NCBI GenBank assembly: GCA_020425885.1 | Contig: JAGQRA010000254.1 | Location: 1-8,677 of the forward strand | DNA length: 8,677 bases | Direction of reading: 5' to 3' | DNA from: Planctomycetota bacterium | Lineage (GTDB): Bacteria > Planctomycetota > UBA1135 > UBA2386 | Position numbers and translations under genes: made by a program | Shown: positions 1-5,905 of the stretch, piece by piece | Position numbering within the stretch: position 1 is the first letter of the stretch | Layout: every line of letters begins with the position of its first letter | The notes under the pieces: model-generated | What the model was told of the DNA's origin: nothing | What the model saw: the letters and a program-made list of their open reading frames with translations, nothing else | Databases searched by the model: none

Positions 1-616
1 CACCCTTGAAGATCCACACCTTGCAGCCGAGCGCACCCGACTTGGTGACGGCGGTGGCGAAGCCGTAGTCGAGCTGCGCGCGCAGCGTGCCGCACGGCAC
101 GCGGCCCTTGCGGAACATGCCGACGCGCGACATCTCGGCGCCCTGCAGGCGACCGGCGACACGGATCTTGATCCCCTTGGCGCCGGCAGCGATCGACGTG
201 TCGGCGACCTTCTTCAGGGCGCGACGGTAGTTGATGCGCTTGCCGAGCTGCTCGGCGATGGCCTCGGCGACGAGGCTCGCCTCCATCTCGGGGCGGTGCA
301 CCTCGATGATCTTCATGCGCACCGGCTTTCCGGTCAGCTTCTCGAGCTCCATGCGGAACTCGTCGACCTTGGTGCCCTTCTTGCCGATCAACACGCCGGG
401 ACGGGCGGTGTGGACGAAGACCGTGACGAGCTCACCCGTGCGTTCGATCTCGACCTTCGGGATGGCAGCGAACTGCCACTCCTTGCGGATGAACTTGCGG
501 ATCTTCTGGTCTTCGACCAGGTTCTTCGCGAAGTCCTTCTTGTTCGCGTACCAACGCGAACGCCATTGCTCGGTGACACCGATGCGGAAACCGGTGGGAT
601 GGACTTTCTGACCCAT
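1..616 (-). CDS. rpsC: 30S ribosomal protein S3, 3' end cut off by window edge
   Basis: S3 is a small-subunit head protein that binds 16S rRNA near the mRNA entry channel. I translated 205 residues directly; the frame is still open at base 1, so the C-terminus lies outside the window. It starts MGQKVHPTGFRIG, as S3 usually does. A type 2 KH domain carries the GxxG loop as IGKKG (about residues 77-81) after HTARPGVL. The C-terminal S3 domain shows GAKGIKIRVAGRLQGAE (about 145-161) and GRVPCGTLRAQLDYG, and the visible part stops at KVWIFKG, near where E. coli S3 also has KVWIFKG. The start codon is one base past the rplV stop, and a GAGGAA ribosome binding site lies inside the end of rplV, so the two genes are probably translationally coupled. 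Neighbour order is that of the S10 operon; rplP would be expected next, to the left. Confidence 0.98.
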   Translation of the reverse strand, partial: MGQKVHPTGFRIGVTEQWRSRWYANKKDFAKNLVEDQKIRKFIRKEWQFAAIPKVEIERTGELVTVFVHTARPGVLIGKKGTKVDEFRMELEKLTGKPVRMKIIEVHRPEMEASLVAEAIAEQLGKRINYRRALKKVADTSIAAGAKGIKIRVAGRLQGAEMSRVGMFRKGRVPCGTLRAQLDYGFATAVTKSGALGCKVWIFKG

Positions 617-617
617 G

Positions 618-1034
618 TTATTCCTCGCCTCCCGTCGCCGTCGTATCGGCTACGTCGACCGTCTCGGCCACCTGCGTACCCTGCGCCTCGGGATCGGCGA
701 CGTGCACGTGGATGTGGCAGGTGCGACGCTTGATCGGCATCGCGCGGCCCTGCGGGCCCGGGCGCAGACGACTCCCGCCGGGCAGCGGCGGGCCATCCTG
801 CGCGAAAGTCTGGGCGACGACGAGCCGATTGGCACGCACGCTCGGGTTCTGCAGCGCATTGGCGACCGCGGAGGCCAGCACCTTGTAGATGGCGCGCGCG
901 GCCAGGTGGCGATCATGCCGCAGATCGTCGAGGGCCGCATTGACGGAACGACCCCGGATCAACGCGAGGACCCGGCGCGCCTTGTAGGCACTCATGCGGG
1001 CACGACGATGAACTGCTCGGACTTCGAAGCTCAT
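618..1034 (-). CDS. rplV: 50S ribosomal protein L22
   Basis: L22 binds 23S rRNA, and its long beta-hairpin reaches into the peptide exit tunnel, where with L4 it forms the constriction. The 138-residue product matches L22 throughout: RARMSAYKARRVLALIRGRSV (about 11-31), KVLASAVANALQNP (51-64) and the closing strand KRRTCHIHVHV (102-112). E. coli L22 is 110 residues. The extra length here is mostly an acidic, Ala/Thr-rich tail (about 113-138, ending TGGEE). The hairpin tip, about residues 81-97, is odd: it reads GPPLPGGSRLRPGPQGR where E. coli has GPSMKRIMPRAKGR, so it is about three residues longer, richer in Gly and Pro, and lacks the basic MKR. The start is two bases after the rpsS stop, with AAGGA 7 bases upstream. 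The codons across the hairpin are in frame, so this is not a frameshift artefact. Confidence 0.98.
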   Translation of the reverse strand: MSFEVRAVHRRARMSAYKARRVLALIRGRSVNAALDDLRHDRHLAARAIYKVLASAVANALQNPSVRANRLVVAQTFAQDGPPLPGGSRLRPGPQGRAMPIKRRTCHIHVHVADPEAQGTQVAETVDVADTTATGGEE

Positions 1035-1036
1035 GT

Positions 1037-1300
1037 TCAGTCCTTCTTGGAGTGACCGCGGAAGGTCCTGGTCGGGGCGAACTCGCCGAGACGGTGGCCG
1101 ACCATGTCCTCGCTGACGAAGACCTTGAGGAAGGCGCGACCGTTGTGGACGTTGAAGGTGTGGCCGACGAAGTCTGGCAGGATGACGCTCGCGCGCGACC
1201 AGGTCTGCATCGGGTTGCGGGTGTTGTTGTTGTTCTGGGCCTCGACCTTCTTGAGCAGGCTCGGGTGGACGAAGGGGCCCTTCTTGATGCTGCGACTCAT
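1037..1300 (-). CDS. rpsS: 30S ribosomal protein S19
   Basis: S19 sits in the 30S head next to S13 and contacts the A-site finger of 23S rRNA and tRNA. The 87 residues cover the full family length. Family signatures visible are [19 protein letters not shown] (1-19), the [22 protein letters not shown] core (about 33-54) and the terminal [20 protein letters not shown] ribosome binding site lies 7 bases before the ATG. The gene follows rplB by 37 bases and precedes rplV by 2 bases, the standard S10 operon position. A short Asn run (NNNN, about 23-26) in the N-terminal helix region is a small peculiarity. Confidence 0.98.
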   Translation of the reverse strand: MSRSIKKGPFVHPSLLKKVEAQNNNNTRNPMQTWSRASVILPDFVGHTFNVHNGRAFLKVFVSEDMVGHRLGEFAPTRTFRGHSKKD

Positions 1301-1337
1301 CGTGTGCTCCGGGTGATCTCTCGAGTTCTGTCAGGCC

Positions 1338-2198
1338 TCAGCTGCCGCTACCGACTGCGATGTGCTTGCCCGGCGGTCGACGCCGGAGGATCAGCGAGTT
1401 GCTACGCGCCTTGCCGCGACGCGTCTTGACGCCCTTGGCCAGCTTGCCGGTCGGCGAACAGGGGTGACGACCACCACCGGTGCGACCTTCGCCACCACCC
1501 ATCGGGTGGGCGACGGGGTTCATCGAGGTGCCGCGGTTGTGCGGGCGACGACCGCGGTGGCGGGTGCGACCTGCCTTGCCCCAGCGAACGTTCTTCCAGT
1601 CCTTGTTGCCGATCTCGCCGATCGTGGCGCGGCATGCGGCCTGGACCTTGCGGGTCTCGCCGGACGGCATGATCAGCGTCGCATACTGGCCTTCGCGGGC
1701 GAGCAGCTGACAGGTCGTGCCGGCGGACCGCGCGATCTGGCCGCCGCGACCCGGCTGCAGCTCGACGTTGTGGATCTGCAGCCCGGTCGGGATCGAACTC
1801 AGCGGCATGCTGTTGCCGACCTCGGGCTCGACGTGGTCGCCGGAGACCACGGTCATCCCGACCACGAGCCCCTTCGGCGCCAGGATGTAGCGCTTCTCGC
1901 CATCGGCATAGTGCAGCAGGGCGAGGTCGGCGGTGCGGTTGGGGTCGTACTCGATCGCCGCGACCTTGGCCGGCACGCCGTCCTTGTTGCGACGGAAGTC
2001 GACGAGACGGTAGAGCTTCTTGGCACCACCGCCGCGGAACCGGCTGGTGATGTGACCATGCGCGTTGCGACCGGAGTGCTTGGCCAGCCGAACGGTCAGC
2101 GACCGCTCGGGTCGTTTGCCCTTCGTCAGATGGCTGAAGTCGAGGACCGACGAGTTGCGTCGGCCTGCCGATGTCGGCTTGTAGATCTTGACTGGCAT
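1338..2198 (-). CDS. rplB: 50S ribosomal protein L2
   Basis: L2 is one of the primary 23S rRNA binding proteins; it supports subunit association and lies close to the peptidyl transferase centre. The product is 286 residues against 273 in E. coli. I chose the ATG at 2198, giving [17 protein letters not shown], because that is the family N-terminus and AGGA lies 8 bases upstream. The longer frame starting at 2282 adds 28 residues unlike L2 and overlaps rplW. The OB-fold half shows [19 protein letters not shown] (43-61), and the SH3-like half shows [12 protein letters not shown] (150-161) and [11 protein letters not shown]. The C-terminal signature is [12 protein letters not shown] (about 227-238): the important His is kept at 231, but the preceding residue is Ala where E. 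coli has Asp228, and Met replaces the second His. The C-terminal tail is basic ([10 protein letters not shown]). Confidence 0.98.
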   Translation of the reverse strand: MPVKIYKPTSAGRRNSSVLDFSHLTKGKRPERSLTVRLAKHSGRNAHGHITSRFRGGGAKKLYRLVDFRRNKDGVPAKVAAIEYDPNRTADLALLHYADGEKRYILAPKGLVVGMTVVSGDHVEPEVGNSMPLSSIPTGLQIHNVELQPGRGGQIARSAGTTCQLLAREGQYATLIMPSGETRKVQAACRATIGEIGNKDWKNVRWGKAGRTRHRGRRPHNRGTSMNPVAHPMGGGEGRTGGGRHPCSPTGKLAKGVKTRRGKARSNSLILRRRPPGKHIAVGSGS

Positions 2199-2259
2199 GG
2201 CGTGTTTCCTGCTGAGTCCGGTTATGGGCGAAGGAGGGCCGGGTCGGCTGAAGGGGCTC

Positions 2260-2550
2260 CTATGCGACCTCGATCGTCTCACCCTTCCGCAAGGTGACGA
2301 CGGCCTTCTTCCAGGGACGCGTCGCGCCCGGACGACCGAACATGCGACGGCGCTTGCTCGGCATCCTGATGATGTTGACCGCCTCGACGTGGACCGAGAA
2401 CAGCGTCTCGATCGCCTTGCGGACCTCGACCTTGTTGGTCTTCGGCGACACCTCGAAGCAGAACTGGTTGCACCGCTGCTGCATCGAAGTCGTCTTCTCG
2501 GTCATGAGCGGACGACGGATCACGTCGTAGTATTGCGTGGGGTTGGCCAT
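2260..2550 (-). CDS. rplW: 50S ribosomal protein L23
   Basis: L23 lies at the exit-tunnel mouth and is the docking site for trigger factor and signal recognition particle. The 96-residue product has the family features: [14 protein letters not shown] (about 8-21), the strand and helix [22 protein letters not shown] (39-60), and the basic extended loop [25 protein letters not shown] (63-87). The ATG is two bases past the rplD stop with GGAG 8 bases upstream, so it is probably coupled to rplD. A 61-base gap separates its TAG stop from rplB; I see no promoter or terminator there. Confidence 0.97.
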   Translation of the reverse strand: MANPTQYYDVIRRPLMTEKTTSMQQRCNQFCFEVSPKTNKVEVRKAIETLFSVHVEAVNIIRMPSKRRRMFGRPGATRPWKKAVVTLRKGETIEVA

Positions 2551-2552
2551 GA

Positions 2553-3203
2553 TCAGGACTCCGTCGTGGCAGCAGCGGCAGCTTCACCGCTGAACTTCTT
2601 CTGGACCATCTCGAACGCATCGGGCGTCAGGACGAGATAGCGACGCAGCAGGACCTGCCGGGCGTTGAGATCGTCCACCGTGCAGACATCGACGAGGGGC
2701 ACGTTGCGCAGCGACAGGCACAGGTTGCGATCGACGGCCGAAGTGACCACCGTCGCGCTCTTCAGCATGCCGAGCCCGCTGAGGATGCCGTGCGCAGCCT
2801 TCGTGCTCGGCTTGTCCGCCGGCCAGCCGGCGGCAATGCCGACCTCGCCGTCGCGGAACTTGGTGTAGATCGCGTTGCGCAGCGCCGCCCGCCGCGCCTT
2901 CTTCGGCATCTTGTAGCTGTGGTCGCGCGGCTCCGGCGGGTGGATCTTGCCACCGCCACGCCACAGCGGCGACTTGGTCGTGCCCATGCGGGCGCGGCCG
3001 GTGTGCTTCTGCTTCCACAGCTTCTTGTTGCCGCCGCGCACCATCGAACGCGTCTTGGCCCGAACGGTACCCTGCCGCCGATTGGCCTCGTACATCACGA
3101 TGGCGTCCTTCAGCGTGCGGCCCAGGACCTTGCTGCCGAAGCTGAGCGCATCGACGTCCTGCGACTTCACGGATCCGCCTTCGAATACCTTTACCTCGAC
3201 CAT
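2553..3203 (-). CDS. rplD: 50S ribosomal protein L4
   Basis: L4 is an early-assembly 23S rRNA binding protein whose extended loop reaches the exit tunnel; in gamma-proteobacteria it also represses its own S10 operon. The product has 216 residues. The tunnel loop is unmistakable: AKTRSMVRGGNKKLWKQKHT (49-68) followed by GRARMGTTKSPLWRGGG (69-85) and HPPEPRDHSYKMPKKARRAAL. The globular part continues to about residue 205, then a short tail GEAAAAATTES that looks disordered. In the loop, His67 stands where E. coli has Gly64, right after the conserved Lys that corresponds to Lys63, a known macrolide-resistance site. The ribosome binding site before the ATG is weak (GACGAG). The gene follows rpsJ directly, although rplC normally sits between them. 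It overlaps nothing; rplW begins two bases after its stop. Confidence 0.97.
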   Translation of the reverse strand: MVEVKVFEGGSVKSQDVDALSFGSKVLGRTLKDAIVMYEANRRQGTVRAKTRSMVRGGNKKLWKQKHTGRARMGTTKSPLWRGGGKIHPPEPRDHSYKMPKKARRAALRNAIYTKFRDGEVGIAAGWPADKPSTKAAHGILSGLGMLKSATVVTSAVDRNLCLSLRNVPLVDVCTVDDLNARQVLLRRYLVLTPDAFEMVQKKFSGEAAAAATTES

Positions 3204-3316
3204 GTTCGACTCGTCTGTTCGCTGGTGATTTCGTTGGTTGGCGGGGCTGGCCGGCTGGCAGGAGTCTCGGCAGACCCGACTCAGCAGGCGCGGGCCTCAG
3301 CGGCCCCGGGCCCGTC
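3204..3316 (-). other. rpsJ-rplD gap where rplC is expected
   Basis: This 113-base spacer separates the rpsJ stop from the rplD start. In the usual S10 operon it would be occupied by rplC (L3, about 200 or more codons), which cannot fit. I see no remnant of L3 in any frame. The transcript can form a small hairpin at 3262-3277 (six-pair stem GGGUCU/AGACUC including one G-U pair, loop GCCG), and the start of the gap is rich in short GGCC-type inverted repeats (3293-3313). No U-run follows either, so I do not call a terminator. A role in processing or differential expression of rplD is possible but unproven. Confidence 0.6.
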
Positions 3317-3625
3317 TCAGCATGCCTTGATCCTGATGTCCACGCCGGCAGGCATGTTCAACTTGCTCAGGGCGTCGACCGTCTTGGTCGTCGGCTCCGA
3401 GATGTAGATCAGGCGCTTGTGGGTGCGGATCTCGAATTGCTCCCGGCTCTTCTTGTCGATGTGCGGCGAACGCAGAACCGTGTAGCGCTCGATGCGGGTC
3501 GGCAGCGGCACCGGCCCCGCGACGCGGGCCCCGGTGCGCTTGCTCGTCTCGACGATCTCGAGCGCGGACTGATCGAGGGCCTCGTAGTCGTAGGCCTCCA
3601 TGCGGATCTGGATTCGCTCTTGCAT
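3317..3625 (-). CDS. rpsJ: 30S ribosomal protein S10 (NusE)
   Basis: S10 is a 30S head protein and, as NusE, a partner of NusB in transcription antitermination. The product has 102 residues, the usual length. Family motifs: [20 protein letters not shown] (7-26), [20 protein letters not shown] (27-46) covering the extended loop, and [16 protein letters not shown] (59-74). It ends [10 protein letters not shown]; the terminal Cys is unusual but harmless. It is the first gene after the promoter at 3759-3787 and is separated from the EF-G-like gene by 262 bases, so it probably begins the S10 transcription unit. No good Shine-Dalgarno sequence precedes the ATG; a near-palindromic hairpin (3635-3652) occupies that position instead. 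Confidence 0.98.
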   Translation of the reverse strand: MQERIQIRMEAYDYEALDQSALEIVETSKRTGARVAGPVPLPTRIERYTVLRSPHIDKKSREQFEIRTHKRLIYISEPTTKTVDALSKLNMPAGVDIRIKAC

Positions 3626-3752
3626 TGGTATCTGCCGGACCTGCAGGACCGGCTGGGGGTGTGGGCAGCGCCCGAATCAGTGGCAAACGGCGCGCTAACC
3701 GCTCTGCGGCAAGGGGTTACACCAATCAGTGTGCTCCCTGGAGCTTGGCGGG
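3626..3752 (-). promoter_or_regulatory. Structured 5' leader of the rpsJ (S10) operon
   Basis: If transcription starts about 7 bases after the -10 box, the rpsJ mRNA has a leader of about 126 nt with no convincing open frame. Several short stems can be read by eye: 3719-3732 (ACAC/GTGT around a six-base loop, extendable by one wobble pair), 3699-3709 (CCGC/GCGG, loop of three), 3663-3673 (GGGC/GCCC, loop of three) and 3635-3652 beside the start codon. TAACC/GGTTA (3696-3700 with 3715-3719) shares bases with the CCGC/GCGG stem, so those two are mutually exclusive. The octamer AATCAGTG occurs twice in the same orientation (3675-3682 and 3724-3731). Ribosomal protein leaders often bind the encoded protein (L4 in E. 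coli), but this leader does not look like the E. coli S10 leader, and regulation is my inference. Confidence 0.45.
3635..3652 (-). promoter_or_regulatory. Near-palindrome just upstream of rpsJ start
   Basis: The 18 bases CCGGACCTGCAGGACCGG (plus strand) form an inverted repeat broken by a single A/A mismatch pair. As RNA it folds to CCGG-U-CC, loop UGCA, GG-U-CCGG. It ends 9 bases before the rpsJ ATG, the place a Shine-Dalgarno sequence would normally take, and no purine-rich site replaces it. It could limit or gate ribosome access; a DNA-binding palindrome is less likely because it lies well downstream of the promoter. Confidence 0.45.
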
Positions 3753-3758
3753 CGAGGC

Positions 3759-3787
3759 AGATTAGCGGCGACGCCCATCGGAGTCAA
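3759..3787 (-). promoter_or_regulatory. Sigma70-type promoter for the S10 operon
   Basis: Read on the minus strand, TTGACT (3782-3787) matches the -35 consensus at five of six bases. A 17-base spacer, the optimal length, leads to TAATCT (3759-3764), which matches the TATAAT -10 consensus at four of six, including the key second A and last T. The predicted start is near 3752. The stretch after the -10 box is GC-only except for one T (GCCTCGCC), the discriminator type found at ribosomal promoters under stringent (ppGpp) control. A short A-tract lies upstream at 3804-3807. This is the only clear promoter I found in the window. Confidence 0.75.
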
Positions 3788-3816
3788 GTTTGCGATGCTG
3801 CACTTTTCCACTGGCC

Positions 3817-3836
3817 CTGGCTGGCTGGCTGGCTGG
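3817..3836. repeat. Five tandem CTGG units
   Basis: The plus strand carries CTGG five times in a row, flanked by further degenerate copies (CTGGCC just before it, CCTGCTGG just after it). It lies between the EF-G-like gene and the rpsJ promoter, about 30 bases upstream of the -35 box. It is non-coding on both strands as far as I can tell. Tetranucleotide runs can change copy number by slippage, but five units is short. Confidence 0.8.
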
Positions 3837-3887
3837 CCTGCTGGCGAGAGGAGTCTGGAGAAACGTAGCGGGTTCGGTATTCCAGCC

Positions 3888-5852
3888 TCACTTGTCGACC
3901 GGGGCGAAGCCGGCCGGCCGCAGCGACGCCTGCCCCAACCCCTTCGTGATCGACCGCAATCTCGTCACGTAGCCGAGCATGCTGGACAGCCGGGCGCTGC
4001 CGAGGATGCGCGCCCCGAGGCGTCCCGAAGCGACACTGGCGACCTCGGCATTGCGGGCTCCCAGGTCCGCGAGCACCGCGGCGCCGCCGTCCTCGGGACA
4101 GGTGACCTCGAACTGGACGCGTGGCTCGAGCACGATCGCCCCCGCCCGCTCGACCGCCAATTCGAACGCGCGCAGGGCGGCCTGCTCGACCAGTCCGTCC
4201 ACGGGCTCGCTGAGTTCGACCTCCTCCACGGTCACGGCGAACCCCACCATCGGACCGACGCGCAAACCACCGAGCAGCCGCGCCAGGACCTCGGCCTCGG
4301 CGACGGCGCCGAACTCACCGGCCGCCCCGTTCTCGATCGTCGCCGCGGCGGTCGACGACTCGGGCCGCGGCTCGAGGCGCAATCGACACCTCGCCGCGCA
4401 CATGCGGCCGCCGACCACGGCGCGGACCTCGGCCTCCCCGCCCCCCGGACCGGCCACGCCTTCGCGTTGCGCGACCCGGGGCTGCGACCGCTTGAAGGGA
4501 ACTTCCGTTCGTTCGGCCAGGACCTCGGCTATGACATCGAGGTGCAACTCCCCCATGCCGCGAACGGTGATCTGCCCGTGGCTGTGATCGACGCGCAGGG
4601 TCGGATCGTCGACGGCGAGCTCGCGTAACGCGGCCAGCAGCACCGGACCATCGCCGTCGCGTTCGGGCTCGAAGGTCACCGCCAGCACCGGCGCCGGGAA
4701 TCTGGGCACCGGCACCGAGACGGGATGGCCGGGTGCGACCAGGGTCTCGCCGGTGCGCATGCCGAAGTCGCCCGGCAGGACGACGATCTCACCGGGCCCG
4801 GCCGCGTCGACGACGCGGTGACTCTCGCCCATCATCGACCACAGCTCGGGCACCACGAACTCCCGAGCCGACTCCCGGCAGCGACGACAGGGCGAGCCGG
4901 GCGTCAGACGGCCGCGCACGACCCGGACGTAGTTGCGCGTCGCTTCGGCGTGCTGCACCTTGAACACGAGTCCGCAGAACGGCGCCGACGGGTCGCCCGC
5001 ACCTTCGACCGACCAGATGCCGGCCCGTTCGACCGCGCTCAGCGGCGGCAACAGGGAGACGACCCCGTCCAGCAGCCAGTCGACGCCGCGGTTCCACAAC
5101 GCCGCTCCGCTGTAGACCGGGGTGAAGCAACCGCGCATCTGCGCCTGCTGCAGCACGGCCAGCAGCCTCGCTGCCGTGATCGCCCGGCCGGCGATGACAT
5201 CGGCGAGCATCGCTTCGTCCGCATCCGCCGCGATCTCCACCAGGCGGTCGTGGGCCGCGGCCAGCTCGGCGCGCAGCCGCGGCACGATGGCCGCTTCGGG
5301 CGCGCCCTCGAACCACTGCACCGCTCCGGTCACGGCATGGCCGATGCCGGCGAACGCCCCCGCCGCATCGCGGAACGGCACCACCACCGGCCCCATCGTG
5401 CGTTCGAAGCGTTCGGCGAGTTCGGCGGTGACGGCCGCGAAGTCGGCACCGGGACGATCGAGCTTGTTGACGAACACGAGGCGCGGCAGCCGGCGGGACT
5501 CCGCCTGACGCCAAACCGCTTCGGTCTGCGACTCGATGCCGCGAACCCCATCGACGACGACCACGACGCCGTCGAGCACATGCAGGCAGCGCTCGACCTC
5601 GGCGGTGAAATCGACGTGCCCCGGCGTGTCGACGATCTGCAGCGTGTGCTCGTTCCAGGTCACGCGTGTGGCGGCCGCGGTCACCGATATGCCACGGCTC
5701 TTCTCGAGCGGCATCCAGTCCATCGCGGCCGTACCCTCGTCGACGCTGCCGACGAACGACTGCGCCCCCGTATCGTGCAGGATGCGCTCGGTGAGCGTGG
5801 TCTTGCCCGCGTCGATATGGGCCACGATCCCGAAGGTGCGCAGACGATCCAT
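3888..5852 (-). CDS. fusA: Divergent elongation factor G (EF-G-like translocase)
   Basis: EF-G is the GTPase that moves tRNA and mRNA through the ribosome and, with RRF, splits ribosomes after termination. This 654-residue protein is about 50 shorter than E. coli EF-G but has all five domains. G domain: AHIDAGKTT (11-19), switch I RGISVTAAAT (53-62), DTPGHVDF (75-82) with the catalytic His79, NKLD (129-132) and SGA (248-250). Domain II runs about 287-375, with a CRRC pair at 322-325. Domain III has RGMGELHLD (431-439), and domain V ends LGYVTRLRSITKG (626-638). Odd points: switch I has Ser56 where RGIT carries the Mg-binding Thr; domain IV lacks the usual GGSGQ-type loop and the tip HDVD, reading LSEPVD (547-552). 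It may be a secondary EF-G; a tetracycline-protection type is less likely because the G domain is EF-G-like. The ribosome binding site is weak; the gene follows pilT by 53 bases and precedes rpsJ, without tuf. Confidence 0.9.
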   Translation of the reverse strand: MDRLRTFGIVAHIDAGKTTLTERILHDTGAQSFVGSVDEGTAAMDWMPLEKSRGISVTAAATRVTWNEHTLQIVDTPGHVDFTAEVERCLHVLDGVVVVVDGVRGIESQTEAVWRQAESRRLPRLVFVNKLDRPGADFAAVTAELAERFERTMGPVVVPFRDAAGAFAGIGHAVTGAVQWFEGAPEAAIVPRLRAELAAAHDRLVEIAADADEAMLADVIAGRAITAARLLAVLQQAQMRGCFTPVYSGAALWNRGVDWLLDGVVSLLPPLSAVERAGIWSVEGAGDPSAPFCGLVFKVQHAEATRNYVRVVRGRLTPGSPCRRCRESAREFVVPELWSMMGESHRVVDAAGPGEIVVLPGDFGMRTGETLVAPGHPVSVPVPRFPAPVLAVTFEPERDGDGPVLLAALRELAVDDPTLRVDHSHGQITVRGMGELHLDVIAEVLAERTEVPFKRSQPRVAQREGVAGPGGGEAEVRAVVGGRMCAARCRLRLEPRPESSTAAATIENGAAGEFGAVAEAEVLARLLGGLRVGPMVGFAVTVEEVELSEPVDGLVEQAALRAFELAVERAGAIVLEPRVQFEVTCPEDGGAAVLADLGARNAEVASVASGRLGARILGSARLSSMLGYVTRLRSITKGLGQASLRPAGFAPVDK

Positions 5853-5905
5853 TGGCCGTCACAACCTATCGGGCGGACGACCGCTCGGCCACGCCACGCC
5901 GACGA

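Noticed and set aside
2199..2282. N-terminal extension of L2 by 28 residues
   Set aside because: The extension does not resemble L2, overlaps the end of rplW, and a family-typical start with a good ribosome binding site lies at 2198.
1362..2297. Long plus-strand open frame of 311 codons antisense to rplB
   Set aside because: The product is low-complexity, rich in Arg, Ala, Gly and Asp, and matches no family I recognise; the minus strand there clearly encodes L2. GC-rich genes commonly leave their antisense frames open.
3837..3887. Intrinsic terminator between the EF-G-like gene and the rpsJ promoter
   Set aside because: Only a five-pair CTGGA/TCCAG stem with a large loop can be drawn, and no U-run follows; read-through from the EF-G-like gene remains possible.
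3729..4628. Plus-strand frame that begins in the promoter region and covers the CTGG repeat
   Set aside because: The repeat yields a short LAGWLAGWPAG-like peptide, but the rest is antisense to EF-G; the promoter reading on the other strand explains the region better.
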